Assembly: GCF_008039875.1 (NCBI RefSeq)
Contig: NZ_VRUU01000033.1
Location: 1 to 45,499, forward strand
Direction of reading: 5' to 3'
Length of the DNA: 45,499 bases
From: Methylobacterium sp. WL119
GTDB taxonomy: Bacteria; Pseudomonadota; Alphaproteobacteria; Rhizobiales; Beijerinckiaceae
Of the stretch, positions 8,701 to 15,136 are shown one piece after another (within the stretch, counting starts at the first letter, position 1; each line of letters begins with the position of its first letter). A program made the translations under genes and the position numbers. Below the pieces are notes generated by a model. The model saw only the letters and a list, made by a program, of their open reading frames with translations. It did not search any database and was not told the DNA's origin.

Positions 8701-9416
8701 CGCCGGCCAACCGCACCCTGAGCGCCCAGGCCGAGCAGCGCCTCACCGTGCTGCAGACGCTCGACACGCTCGGCGCCGGCTTCCAGCTGGCCTCCCACGA
8801 CCTCGACATCCGCGGCGCCGGCAACCTGCTCGGCGACGCGCAGTCCGGCCACATCAAGGAGGTCGGCTACGAGCTCTACCAGCAGATGCTGGAGGACGCG
8901 GTCACCGCGCTCAAGGCCGGCTACGAGGAGCCGGTGGAGGAGGCGTGGTCGCCGACCATCGCGCTCGGCGCCCCGGTCACCATCCCCGAGACCTATGTCG
9001 AGGATCTCGGCGTGCGGCTCGCCCTCTACCGCCGGCTCTCGACCCTGGAGAACGACGCCGAGATGGAGGCGTTCGGCGCCGAGCTGATCGACCGCTTCGG
9101 GCCGCTGCCGCCGGAGGTGGAGCAGCTGCTCAAGATCGTGACGATCAAGATCCTGTGCCTGGCCGCCAACATCGCCAAGGTCGAGGCCGGGCCGAAGGGC
9201 GTCGTGGTCCACTTCCGCGACAAGTCGTTCGCGAACCCGCAGGGGCTGGTCGCCTACGTCGCCGAGCAGGCCTCGTTCGCGAAGGTCCGGCCCGACATGA
9301 GCGTGGTCTTCATCCGCGAGCTCGACTCGATCCCGGCCCGGCTCAAGACCGCGACGCAGGTGGTGCGGGCGCTGGCAGGGATCGCCGAGCGCGGGGGGAA
9401 GAAGAAGGCGGCGTAA
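5787..9416 (+). CDS. mfd: Transcription-repair coupling factor Mfd
   Basis: Mfd dislodges RNA polymerase stalled at DNA damage and recruits UvrA for strand-specific repair. The 1209-residue length is usual. After a Lys/Pro/Ala-rich N-terminus comes the UvrB-like region, then the polymerase-interacting domain with LQPGDLVVHADHGIGRFVGL (near residue 540). The RecG-like translocase has Walker A GDVGFGKTE (near 684), VDEEQHFGVSHKERLK (near 785), SATPIPRT and STTIVESGLDIP. The TRG-type motif LDIRGAGNLLGDAQSGH follows, and then the C-terminal TRCF domain. The ATG at 5787 begins MAKPASK. I see no strong ribosome binding site. It converges with the patatin gene, with stops only about 8 bases apart and no terminator between. 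Confidence 0.97.
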   Translation: MAKPASKTSASKTPAPPVPAPKVQTARFALPKSGPLARIRDAFARGESPTLAGVPDGFDALVVADLARALSAGFEGPAVLVHVARDSGRSAAFVNALKFVAPEIEAMSVPAWDCQPYDRVSPNGATAAQRMTAFSRLTRTRSSEAAPRIVCTTVNALIQRVPPMKRIAVETFSVAIGNVVSMDKVVAWVEANGFLRTGTVRDTGEYAVRGGILDLSPPGLPNPIRLDFFGDTLESIRAFDPETQRTVGQLRSLDLVPMSEVQLTTETIRRFRQGYVANFGAATRDDRLYETVSEGRRYAGLEHWMPLFYESLDTLFDYVAGVPMVFEPQIEDAAAERLALIQDYFQAREGARKTPQSGVAPYKPLPPRALYLTQNELRDRIAACSVARLTPFAVPEGGAGGPAIDCGAEPGRTFAAERASEAASVFDAAVAHVKDLQGSGHHVILGSWSEGSRDRLCGVLADHGLRKPMAISRLSDVYALKRGTDVAVAVWGLESGFTAGQLAVISEGDILGDRLVRQKRKSKRPQDVILEVQALQPGDLVVHADHGIGRFVGLKTVTAAGAPHDCLELQYATGLLLLPVENIELLTRYGSEDSEVALDRLGGAGWQARKARMKKRILEMAGELIKVAAQRFVRQAPRLVPPEGLYGEFAARFAFEETEDQANAIEAVLSDLNEGRPMDRLVCGDVGFGKTEVALRAAFAAAISGRQVAVVVPTTLLARQHFRTFAERFKGLPIQVAQLSRFVGAAEMKQTRAGLADGTVDIVVGTHAVLAKTIAFKDLGLIIVDEEQHFGVSHKERLKALQADVHVLTLSATPIPRTLQLAMTGVRDLSIIATPPVDRLAVRTFVTPFDPLTIREALLRERYRGGQSFYVVPRIEDLAEVKRFLDTEMPETTVAVAHGQMAAGQLEDVMTAFYEGKYDVLLSTTIVESGLDIPTANTLIVHRADMFGLAQLYQLRGRVGRSKARAYALFTTPANRTLSAQAEQRLTVLQTLDTLGAGFQLASHDLDIRGAGNLLGDAQSGHIKEVGYELYQQMLEDAVTALKAGYEEPVEEAWSPTIALGAPVTIPETYVEDLGVRLALYRRLSTLENDAEMEAFGAELIDRFGPLPPEVEQLLKIVTIKILCLAANIAKVEAGPKGVVVHFRDKSFANPQGLVAYVAEQASFAKVRPDMSVVFIRELDSIPARLKTATQVVRALAGIAERGGKKKAA

Positions 9417-9423
9417 GCGCCGC

Positions 9424-10728
9424 TCAGCGCGTCGCCAGGGCCTGCGAGGCGTCCGGTCGGGATGCGTCCAGGCGCGGCGTCGCCGGCTGCGGGGCCTTCG
9501 GATGCAGCGCGCCGAGCGAGCCGGTCGGCAGGTTCGACGAGCCTTCGGCCAGCGCCTCCTGTCCGCCGAAGGCCGTGCCCTCTTGGCCGAGCTTCTCCGC
9601 GTGGGCGAACAGCGCCTTCATGTAGCGCTGGTCGAACGGGGCCGGCGAGGTGTCGGTGAAGCGGTCGTCGATCTCGGCGACCTTCAGGTCGATGGATTCG
9701 CGGCGGGCGAAGGCGTCGGCCAGCGCCAGGGCGTCGCGCGTCTGCGCCTTGATCGCCGACGACATCGCCCGGCCGAGCACCGAGAGCGTGGTGTGCGTCG
9801 CCATCTGGAAGTACGGCGCGAGCTTGTTGTTGACGACGAGGTAGACCGTCCGGGCCGGGATCCTGACCCCGCCGGCACCCGTCTGCGCCGCGATCAGCGC
9901 CGGCTTCGGCGCGAGGAAGAACGGCGCCGTGGTGCCGCCGTCGACGTGCATCTCCTGGATCGTCTTGCCCTGGTTCGTCTTGCCGTCGACGGTCGTCGAG
10001 TCGATCGAGACGGGCGGGAACACGCCCGGCACGGCGGACGAGGCCAGCACGATCGACCGGAACAGGTTCAGCGCCTTGTCGTCGCCGATCGTCGCGATCG
10101 CGCCCATGTCCCACAGCACCGGGCGCTCGGTGTCGAGCTCGGTGGTGGCGACCAGCAGGCGCCGGCCCTTGGCGTGCTCGGCGGCGATCGCCTTGAGCAG
10201 GCGCGGCGTCACCGCCTTCTCGATCCGGCGCTTGAGCGGCCAGGTGTCGGTCAGGGCCTCGGCGGAGCCGCCGAACTCGAACACGTCCGCCGCCGAGACC
10301 GTGGTGTAGGCCTCGCGCAGAGCGGCATCGCCGGCGGCACCGATGAAGGCGAAGGGGGCGATCAGGGCGCCCGTCGAGACGCCGGTGATCACGCCGAAGG
10401 CCGGGCGGCGCCCGCTCGCGCTCCAGCCGGAGAGGAGGCCCGCGGCGAAGGCGCCGTTCTCGCCGCCGCCGGACAGCACGAGCCAGGGGTCGGCCGCCGC
10501 GGACGCCCCGTCGATCAGCGCCTGGAAGGCCTGCCCGTCGTCGCCGGCGATGCGGATCGCGCCCTTCAGGGCGGCAGGACGCGCCGTCGCGATCTCGCCG
10601 GCGGTGAACGCCGTGCGCTCGGTGCGTTTGGCAGTATCCGATCCGGCACGGGAAAGGTCAGGCGCACCGATTCCAAGTGCGAGGATCGTCGCGCAAAGCG
10701 CGAGCTGACGCGTCTTCGAAGAGGGCAT
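9424..10728 (-). CDS. Secreted patatin-like phospholipase
   Basis: This is a 434-residue serine acyl-hydrolase of the patatin family. An N-terminal Sec signal is visible, with a charged start, hydrophobic residues 9-21 and a likely cleavage after SRA near residue 28. The catalytic machinery is complete. The oxyanion loop is G87-G-G-E-N-G92, the nucleophile elbow is GVSTG with Ser118, and the dyad Asp is in HVDGG at about residue 263. The substrate is probably phospholipid or another acyl ester in the envelope. The ATG at 10728 gives a proper signal peptide. An open frame continuing upstream crosses a promoter and is not coding. A perfect EcfG-type promoter starts 41 bases upstream, so expression in the general stress response is likely. 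No lipobox is seen. Confidence 0.88.
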   Translation of the reverse strand: MPSSKTRQLALCATILALGIGAPDLSRAGSDTAKRTERTAFTAGEIATARPAALKGAIRIAGDDGQAFQALIDGASAAADPWLVLSGGGENGAFAAGLLSGWSASGRRPAFGVITGVSTGALIAPFAFIGAAGDAALREAYTTVSAADVFEFGGSAEALTDTWPLKRRIEKAVTPRLLKAIAAEHAKGRRLLVATTELDTERPVLWDMGAIATIGDDKALNLFRSIVLASSAVPGVFPPVSIDSTTVDGKTNQGKTIQEMHVDGGTTAPFFLAPKPALIAAQTGAGGVRIPARTVYLVVNNKLAPYFQMATHTTLSVLGRAMSSAIKAQTRDALALADAFARRESIDLKVAEIDDRFTDTSPAPFDQRYMKALFAHAEKLGQEGTAFGGQEALAEGSSNLPTGSLGALHPKAPQPATPRLDASRPDASQALATR

Positions 10729-10768
10729 AGCCCGTTTCCCGATACCGATTGACCCGCCTCGTTTCGAA

Positions 10769-10793
10769 AACGCTGCGCCGTCCGCGGTGTTCC
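10769..10793 (-). promoter_or_regulatory. EcfG (general stress response) sigma-factor promoter
   Basis: Read on the minus strand, GGAAC (10793-10789) and CGTT (10772-10769) are separated by exactly 16 bases. This matches the GGAAC-N16/17-CGTT consensus known for EcfG sigma factors of the PhyR-NepR-EcfG pathway in Methylobacterium and relatives. The -10 ends 40 bases before the patatin ATG, so the leader would be about 30-35 bases. The motif points only toward the patatin gene. Confidence 0.75.
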
Positions 10794-10954
10794 CGCAACC
10801 GGGCACGACCACCGAGCCGGCCGCGCCGTTCGTGCGGCAGCGCACCATGACGCTTGCCACGCGGATCGCTTTACGCCGGGCCTGTGCTTGCACTAACCGG
10901 ACGAACCGGTCCGTCACGCCGACTCGGCAAGCCGACCTGCAACGAGGTTCTTCC

Positions 10955-12007
10955 ATGAAACTGCCGCGCCGCTTCTTCCAGCCGCTCGCCGCCGGCGCGC
11001 CCGAGCCCTTCCGCGAGCTGCCGGTGCGGCTGGAGCGGATGATCCACTTCGTGCCGCCCCACAACGACAAGGTCCGCGCCCGCGTGCCGGAGCTCGCGCC
11101 GACCGTCGACGTCGTGCTCGGCAACCTCGAGGACGCGGTGCCGATGGACCAGAAGGAGGCGGCCCGGAAGGGCTTCGTCCAGATGGCGCAGGCGACCGAC
11201 TTTGCGGCGACCGGCACCGGCCTGTGGAGCCGCATCAATGCCCTGAACTCGCCCTGGTTTCTCGACGACCTGTTCGAGCTCGTGGCCGCCGTCGGCTCGA
11301 AGCTCGACGTGGTGATGATCCCCAAGGTCGAGGGCCCGTGGGACATCCACTACGTCGACCAGCTGCTCGCCCAGCTCGAGGCGCGCCACGGCGTGACGAA
11401 GCCGATCCTGATCCACGCGATCCTGGAGACGGCCGAAGGCGTCGCCAACGTCGACGCCATCGCCTGCGCGTCGCCCCGCATGCACGGCATGAGCCTCGGC
11501 CCCGCCGACCTGGCGGCGTCCCGCGGCATGAAGACCACCCGCGTCGGCGGCGGCCACCCGGAATACCGCGTGATCGCCGACCCGGCCGGCGAGGGCGTCG
11601 CCCGCGCCTCCGCCCAGCAGGACCTCTGGCACTACACCATCGCGAAGATGGTCGACGCCTGCATGGCCAACGGCATCAAGGCCTTCTACGGCCCGTTCGG
11701 CGACTTCTCCGACGGCCCGGCCTGCGAGGTCCAGTTCCGCAACGCCTTCCTCATGGGCTGCGCCGGCGCCTGGACGCTGCATCCGAACCAGGTCGCCATC
11801 GCCAAGCGTGTCTTCGCCCCCGATCCGGACGAGGTGGCCTTCGCCGCCCGCATCGTCGCGGCGATGCCCGACGGCACCGGCGCGGTGATGCTCGACGGCA
11901 AGATGCAGGATGACGCCACCTGGAAGCAGGCCAAGGTCATCGTCGACCTGGCCAAGCTCGTGGCGGCCAAGGACCCGGAGCTGGCCGCGGTGTACAAGCT
12001 CGGCTGA
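10955..12007 (+). CDS. HpcH/HpaI aldolase / citrate lyase-family CoA-ester lyase
   Basis: This 350-residue TIM-barrel protein belongs to the CitE/malyl-CoA lyase superfamily, which cleaves or forms malyl- or methylmalyl-CoA-type C-C bonds using Mg2+. Visible motifs are [18 protein letters not shown] (metal-binding Glu/Asp), [12 protein letters not shown] (Arg in RIN), [43 protein letters not shown] and [17 protein letters not shown] near the C-terminus is the usual HPxQ segment. The N-terminus differs from the classical serine-cycle malyl-CoA lyase as I remember it, so a second enzyme such as beta-methylmalyl-CoA lyase or a thioesterase-like member is possible. The ATG at 10955 has GAGG about ten bases upstream. 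No acyl-CoA partner genes are adjacent. Confidence 0.8.
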   Translation: MKLPRRFFQPLAAGAPEPFRELPVRLERMIHFVPPHNDKVRARVPELAPTVDVVLGNLEDAVPMDQKEAARKGFVQMAQATDFAATGTGLWSRINALNSPWFLDDLFELVAAVGSKLDVVMIPKVEGPWDIHYVDQLLAQLEARHGVTKPILIHAILETAEGVANVDAIACASPRMHGMSLGPADLAASRGMKTTRVGGGHPEYRVIADPAGEGVARASAQQDLWHYTIAKMVDACMANGIKAFYGPFGDFSDGPACEVQFRNAFLMGCAGAWTLHPNQVAIAKRVFAPDPDEVAFAARIVAAMPDGTGAVMLDGKMQDDATWKQAKVIVDLAKLVAAKDPELAAVYKLG

Positions 12008-12015
12008 TGACCAGA

Positions 12016-12040
12016 CCTCGATGAGCCCGACGCATCGAGG
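12016..12040. terminator. Hairpin after the CoA-ester lyase gene
   Basis: CCTCGATG (12016-12023) and CATCGAGG (12033-12040) form a perfect 8-bp stem nine bases after the stop. CTTGG follows rather than a T-run, so this may be a Rho-assisted end or a 3' stabiliser. Confidence 0.45.
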
Positions 12041-12075
12041 CTTGGCCCCCGCGACCGCGGGGCGGCGGCTCTCCG

Positions 12076-12109
12076 CCGGACCTCACGGGTTCTCGCCCAT
12101 GAGGTCCGG
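12076..12109. terminator. Hairpin between convergent genes, serving either strand
   Basis: CCGGACCTCA (12076-12085) and TGAGGTCCGG (12100-12109) form a perfect 10-bp stem ten bases beyond the GlxA/AraC stop codon. A smaller CCCCGCG/CGCGGGG stem lies between this and the first hairpin. No clear T-run is present on either side. Confidence 0.45.
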
Positions 12110-12118
12110 CATGAGCCG

Positions 12119-13138
12119 TCACGGCCCGAACCGGCTTCGGTAATCCTGCGGCAGCGCAGCGACGAGCCGCAGGAAGCTGCGGCGCATGGTTTCCTCCGAG
12201 CCGAAGCCGCAGGCCTGCGCGATGCGCTTCACCGGGCGCCTGGTCTCGGACAGCGCCCGTTGCGCCGCCTCCACCCGCAGGCGCTCCACCCCCTTGGCCG
12301 GCGTCAGCCCGGTCGCCGCGCGGTAGTGCCGGCCGAGGCTGCGCTCGCTCATGCCCGCCACCGCCGCCAGCGCCGGAAGCGAGAGGTCGCCGGCCAGGTT
12401 CTCCCGGATCCAGGCATGGAGGGCGTCGAACCGGTCGTCGCCGGCCTGGAGCGCGAGCGCCGCGCTGAACTGCGCCTGCCCGCCGGGGCGCTTGAGGAAC
12501 ATCACGAGATGGCGGGCGACGCCGAGCGCCAGCGCACGGCCGAGATCCTGTTCCACCAGCGCCAGCGCCAGGTCGATGCCGGCGGTGATCCCCGCCGAGG
12601 ACCAGACTGGGCCGTCCTGCACGAAGATCGGGTCCGGCTCGACGCGCGCCAGCGGATAGAGCTCGGCGAGCCGCTCGCAATGGGCCCAGTGGGTGGCCGC
12701 CCGGCGCCCGTCGAGGAGCCCTGCCGCCCCGAGCAGGAAGGCGCCGGTGCAGACCGAGGCGACCCGCCGCGCCCGCGCCGCCCGCGCCCGCATCCAGTCG
12801 ACGAGGTCCGCGTCGGCCGAGGCCGCGACGACGCCGGGGCCGCCGGCGACGATCAGCGTGTCGAGCGGGGCGTCGCGGTCGGGCAGGGGGTCGACCGCCA
12901 GCCGCAGGCCCGCGGACGAGGTCAGCGCGCCGTCGCCCCAGCCGACCACACGCGGCGCGTAGGGCCGCGAGCCCCGTGCCTGCTCGTTGGCCGTCGCGAA
13001 GACCTGCAGCGGACCGGCCACGTCGAGCAGTTGCACGCACGGAAAGGCCAGCACCTCGACGATGCGGGGCGATCCGGCATGGGTTCGAACGGTATGGGTT
13101 CGAGCGGCATCTGGCTGGAAACGAGGGTCGTCTGGCAT
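12119..13138 (-). CDS. GlxA-family transcriptional regulator (DJ-1/PfpI plus AraC HTH)
   Basis: This 339-residue, two-domain regulator has a DJ-1/PfpI-like sensor domain in the first 200 residues. It contains LIVAGGPG and the nucleophile-elbow-like SVCTGAFLLG with Cys130. The C-terminal AraC-type double helix-turn-helix has LPALAAVAGMSERSLGRHYRAATG, then VKRIAQACGFGSEETMRRSFLR. GlxA proteins are cytoplasmic activators, often of amine or amino-acid catabolism, but the ligand here is unknown. The ATG at 13138 begins MPDDPRFQ. The frame remains open further upstream, but that stretch lies over the divergent neighbour. The adjacent divergent gene at 13193 encodes a homologue of the sensor domain and is the obvious candidate target. 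Confidence 0.88.
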   Translation of the reverse strand: MPDDPRFQPDAARTHTVRTHAGSPRIVEVLAFPCVQLLDVAGPLQVFATANEQARGSRPYAPRVVGWGDGALTSSAGLRLAVDPLPDRDAPLDTLIVAGGPGVVAASADADLVDWMRARAARARRVASVCTGAFLLGAAGLLDGRRAATHWAHCERLAELYPLARVEPDPIFVQDGPVWSSAGITAGIDLALALVEQDLGRALALGVARHLVMFLKRPGGQAQFSAALALQAGDDRFDALHAWIRENLAGDLSLPALAAVAGMSERSLGRHYRAATGLTPAKGVERLRVEAAQRALSETRRPVKRIAQACGFGSEETMRRSFLRLVAALPQDYRSRFGP

Positions 13139-13192
13139 CCCGGCCAGATCTTGAGGCTTTAGGGTGTCCCTGTCCACCACGGAGACCCCGCG

Positions 13193-13909
13193 ATGATCCC
13201 CCCCGAGACCCACCTGCAGATCGGCTCGCTCCTGTTCGAGGGGCTGGACCAGATCGACCTCACCGGCCCGTTCGAGGTGCTGTCCCGCATCCCGAACGCG
13301 ACCTACCGGATCTACGCCCCGACCGCCGAGAGCGTGCGCGACGTCCGCGGCCTGCGGCTCACCCCCGACGCGGCCTTGGCCGATGCGCCGCAGCTCGACG
13401 TGCTGCACGTGCCTGGCGGCTTCGGCCAGGAGGCGCTGATGCGGGACGAAGCCGTGCTCGGCTGGATCCGGCGGCAGGCGGGGGGAGCCGGGCACGTCTT
13501 CTCGGTCTGCACCGGCGCCCTGCTCCTCGGCGGTGCCGGGCTGCTCAGGGGGCGCCGGGCGACGACGCATTGGAGCGCCTTCGCGCTGCTGCCGTATTTC
13601 GGCGCGCAGCCCGTCGACCGGCGCGTCGTGGTCGACGGGTCGTGGGTGTTCGCGGCCGGCGTCACCGCGGGCATCGACGGCGCGCTGAGGCTCGCGGCCG
13701 AGCTGCGCGGCCCGGAGGTCGCCCAGGCGATCCAGCTCGGCATGGAATACGCCCCCGAGCCGCCCTTCGACAGCGGCACGCCGCGGACCGCCCCGGCCGC
13801 GATCCTCGAGCGGGCGCGCACCGGCGTCGCCGAGATCACCGCGCGGCGGGAGGCGACCGCACGCAGGGTCGCCGCCGAGCTCGGGATCGCCCTCCCCGCC
13901 GGCGGGTGA
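13193..13909 (+). CDS. DJ-1/PfpI family protein, isonitrile hydratase-like
   Basis: This 238-residue, single-domain DJ-1/PfpI protein contains VLHVPGGFGQE and the elbow FSVCTGALLLGGAGLL with Cys106. An Asp is present in DLTGPFEVL near residue 22. The Asp/Cys pair and overall length resemble cyclohexyl-isocyanide (isonitrile) hydratase, which adds water to isonitriles to form N-substituted formamides. The family is broad and the substrate is not proven. GGAG precedes the ATG at 13193. It is divergent from the GlxA/AraC regulator with only 54 bases between the two starts, so shared control is likely. Its elbow motif is nearly the same as that regulator's, so the two genes appear to share ancestry. 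Confidence 0.8.
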   Translation: MIPPETHLQIGSLLFEGLDQIDLTGPFEVLSRIPNATYRIYAPTAESVRDVRGLRLTPDAALADAPQLDVLHVPGGFGQEALMRDEAVLGWIRRQAGGAGHVFSVCTGALLLGGAGLLRGRRATTHWSAFALLPYFGAQPVDRRVVVDGSWVFAAGVTAGIDGALRLAAELRGPEVAQAIQLGMEYAPEPPFDSGTPRTAPAAILERARTGVAEITARREATARRVAAELGIALPAGG

Positions 13910-13991
13910 GGCTCGCCTCGATCACGCTAGCCGCACGGGCGCGGGCGACCCGCGACGCGGGTCGGTTCCGATGCACCGCCCCCGGAACCCG

Positions 13992-14020
13992 GTGACAAGC
14001 CCGCCATCCGCGCCTATCTG
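13992..14020 (+). promoter_or_regulatory. Putative promoter of hspQ (sigma-70 or RpoH type)
   Basis: GTGACA (13992-13997) and TATCTG (14015-14020) are separated by 17 bases. Read as GTGAC...CCTATCT, it also resembles the alphaproteobacterial heat-shock RpoH form, so the sigma factor is uncertain. A start near 14027 would place the first codons almost at the 5' end, which favours the ATG at 14043 over those at 14028 and 14031. Confidence 0.45.
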
Positions 14021-14039
14021 ATCCGTCATGATGGATCAG
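14018..14039. repeat. GGATC-type palindrome over the hspQ start
   Basis: CTGATCC (14018-14024) and GGATCAG (14033-14039) are inverted arms around GTCATGAT, which itself contains the palindrome TCATGA. The core TGATCC/GGATCA is the same as in copy A at 1205-1226. It could be an operator, or a hairpin if transcription starts upstream. Confidence 0.5.
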
Positions 14040-14396
14040 GCCATGACCGACCCGCGACCGACCGAATCGAGACTGCGCATCGCCAAGTTCGGGATCGGCG
14101 CGGTGGTGCGCCACCGGATCTACCCGTTCCGCGGCATCGTGTTCGATGTCGACCCGGTGTTCGACAACACCGAGGATTGGTGGCTGGCGATCCCCGAGGA
14201 GGCGCGTCCGCGCAAGGATCAGCCGTTCTACCACCTGCTCGCCGAGAACGCCGAGACCGAGTACGTCGCCTACGTGTCCGAGCAGAACCTGGTGCCCGAC
14301 ACCTCGGGCGAGAGCCTGCGCCACGCCGGCATCCCGGAGATGTTCGAGCGCGACCCCGGCGGCACCTACCGCATGCGCGACCGCACCGCGAACTGA
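14028..14396 (+). CDS. hspQ: Heat shock protein HspQ
   Basis: HspQ (YccV family) is a small heat-shock-induced protein. In enterobacteria it enhances degradation by the Lon protease and binds hemimethylated DNA. The 122-residue sequence shows the family core FGIGAVVRHRIYPFRGIVFDVDPVFDNTEDWW, then QPFYHLLAENAETEYVAYVSEQNLVPD, and ends with GIPEMFERDPGGTYRMR. Three in-frame ATGs occur at 14028, 14031 and 14043. The last leaves a 117-residue protein beginning MTDPRPT and fits the promoter position better. It stands alone between the PfpI-like gene and pncA. Confidence 0.93.
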   Translation: MMDQAMTDPRPTESRLRIAKFGIGAVVRHRIYPFRGIVFDVDPVFDNTEDWWLAIPEEARPRKDQPFYHLLAENAETEYVAYVSEQNLVPDTSGESLRHAGIPEMFERDPGGTYRMRDRTAN

Positions 14397-14442
14397 CCGT
14401 TTCGGGACGCGCGCCGTCCGGTGCTCCGAGCGCCTTCGGGGC

Positions 14443-15072
14443 CTACGATCCCGTGACGTCGGCGCTCGTCGCCCTGCCGATTCCGGCGGCTTCCATCCGT
14501 GCCCAGGCGGCGGCGAGCGATCCGCCCTGGTCGATCGCCCGTGTCGCGTCCGCGACGACGGCGGCCTCGAAGCCTGCCGCGCGCGCATCGAGGGCGCTCC
14601 AGGCGACGCAGTAATCGGTGGCGAGCCCGCACAGGACCACGCGCCGGACGCCGCGCTCGCGCAGGTAGCCGGCGAGCCCCGTCGGCGTCCCGTCGGCCTC
14701 GACGAAGGCCGAGTAGCTGTCGACTCCGGGGCTCAGGCCCTTCCGCAGGACGAGGGCGGCGCCGGGCAGGTCGAGGCCGGGGGCGAGCGCCGCCCCGGCG
14801 CTGCCCTGCACGCAGTGGTCAGGCCACAGCACCTGCTCGCCGTAGGCCAGCCGCACCGTCTCGAACGGCGCCCGGCCCGGATGCGCGCTCGCGAACGAGA
14901 CGTGCCCGGCCGGGTGCCAGTCCTGCGTCAGCACCAGGGTCCGGAACCGCGCGGCCAGCGCCCGGATCGGCGCGACGACGGCGTCGCCGTCGGGCACCGC
15001 GAGCGCGCCGCCGGGCAGGAAGTCGTGCTGCACGTCGACGACGAGCAGGGCCTCGGCCGCGCCGACCGTCAC
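14443..15072 (-). CDS. pncA: Nicotinamidase (pyrazinamidase)
   Basis: PncA hydrolyses nicotinamide to nicotinate and ammonia in NAD salvage in the cytoplasm. The 209-residue isochorismatase-fold protein has the full catalytic triad: Asp13 in VVDVQHDF, Lys111 in VLRKGLSPGVDSYSAF, and Cys155 in GLATDYCVAWSALDA. The metal ligands Asp51, His53 and His57 (DWHPAGH) and His86 (WPDHCVQG) are also present. The start is a GTG at 15072. There is no partner gene beside it. The quinone oxidoreductase upstream on the same strand is separated by about 64 bases that hold a palindromic repeat. Confidence 0.95.
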   Translation of the reverse strand: MTVGAAEALLVVDVQHDFLPGGALAVPDGDAVVAPIRALAARFRTLVLTQDWHPAGHVSFASAHPGRAPFETVRLAYGEQVLWPDHCVQGSAGAALAPGLDLPGAALVLRKGLSPGVDSYSAFVEADGTPTGLAGYLRERGVRRVVLCGLATDYCVAWSALDARAAGFEAAVVADATRAIDQGGSLAAAWARMEAAGIGRATSADVTGS

Positions 15073-15105
15073 GGGCAGCCCCCGGCTTCGGCGGAACGGC
15101 GTCCG

Positions 15106-15135
15106 CCCGGGATCCTCCGATCCGGCGATCCCGGG
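15106..15135. repeat. Intergenic palindrome, copy D
   Basis: CCCGGGATC (15106-15114) and GATCCCGGG (15127-15135) are perfect 9-bp arms around a 12-base loop, followed by ATCACGGGA. The segment 15110-15130 matches 1688-1708 at 20 of 21 bases. It lies between pncA and the quinone oxidoreductase gene. Confidence 0.75.
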
Positions 15136-15136
15136 A

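Noticed and set aside
5706..9625. Long frames antisense to, and in another frame of, mfd
   Set aside because: Same shadow effect. Mfd motifs are complete in the sense frame and the other products have low complexity.
14018..14039. An RNA thermometer over the hspQ start
   Set aside because: The most likely transcript start lies inside or after the left arm, so the hairpin would not be in the RNA. No 4U or ROSE-like sequence is present.
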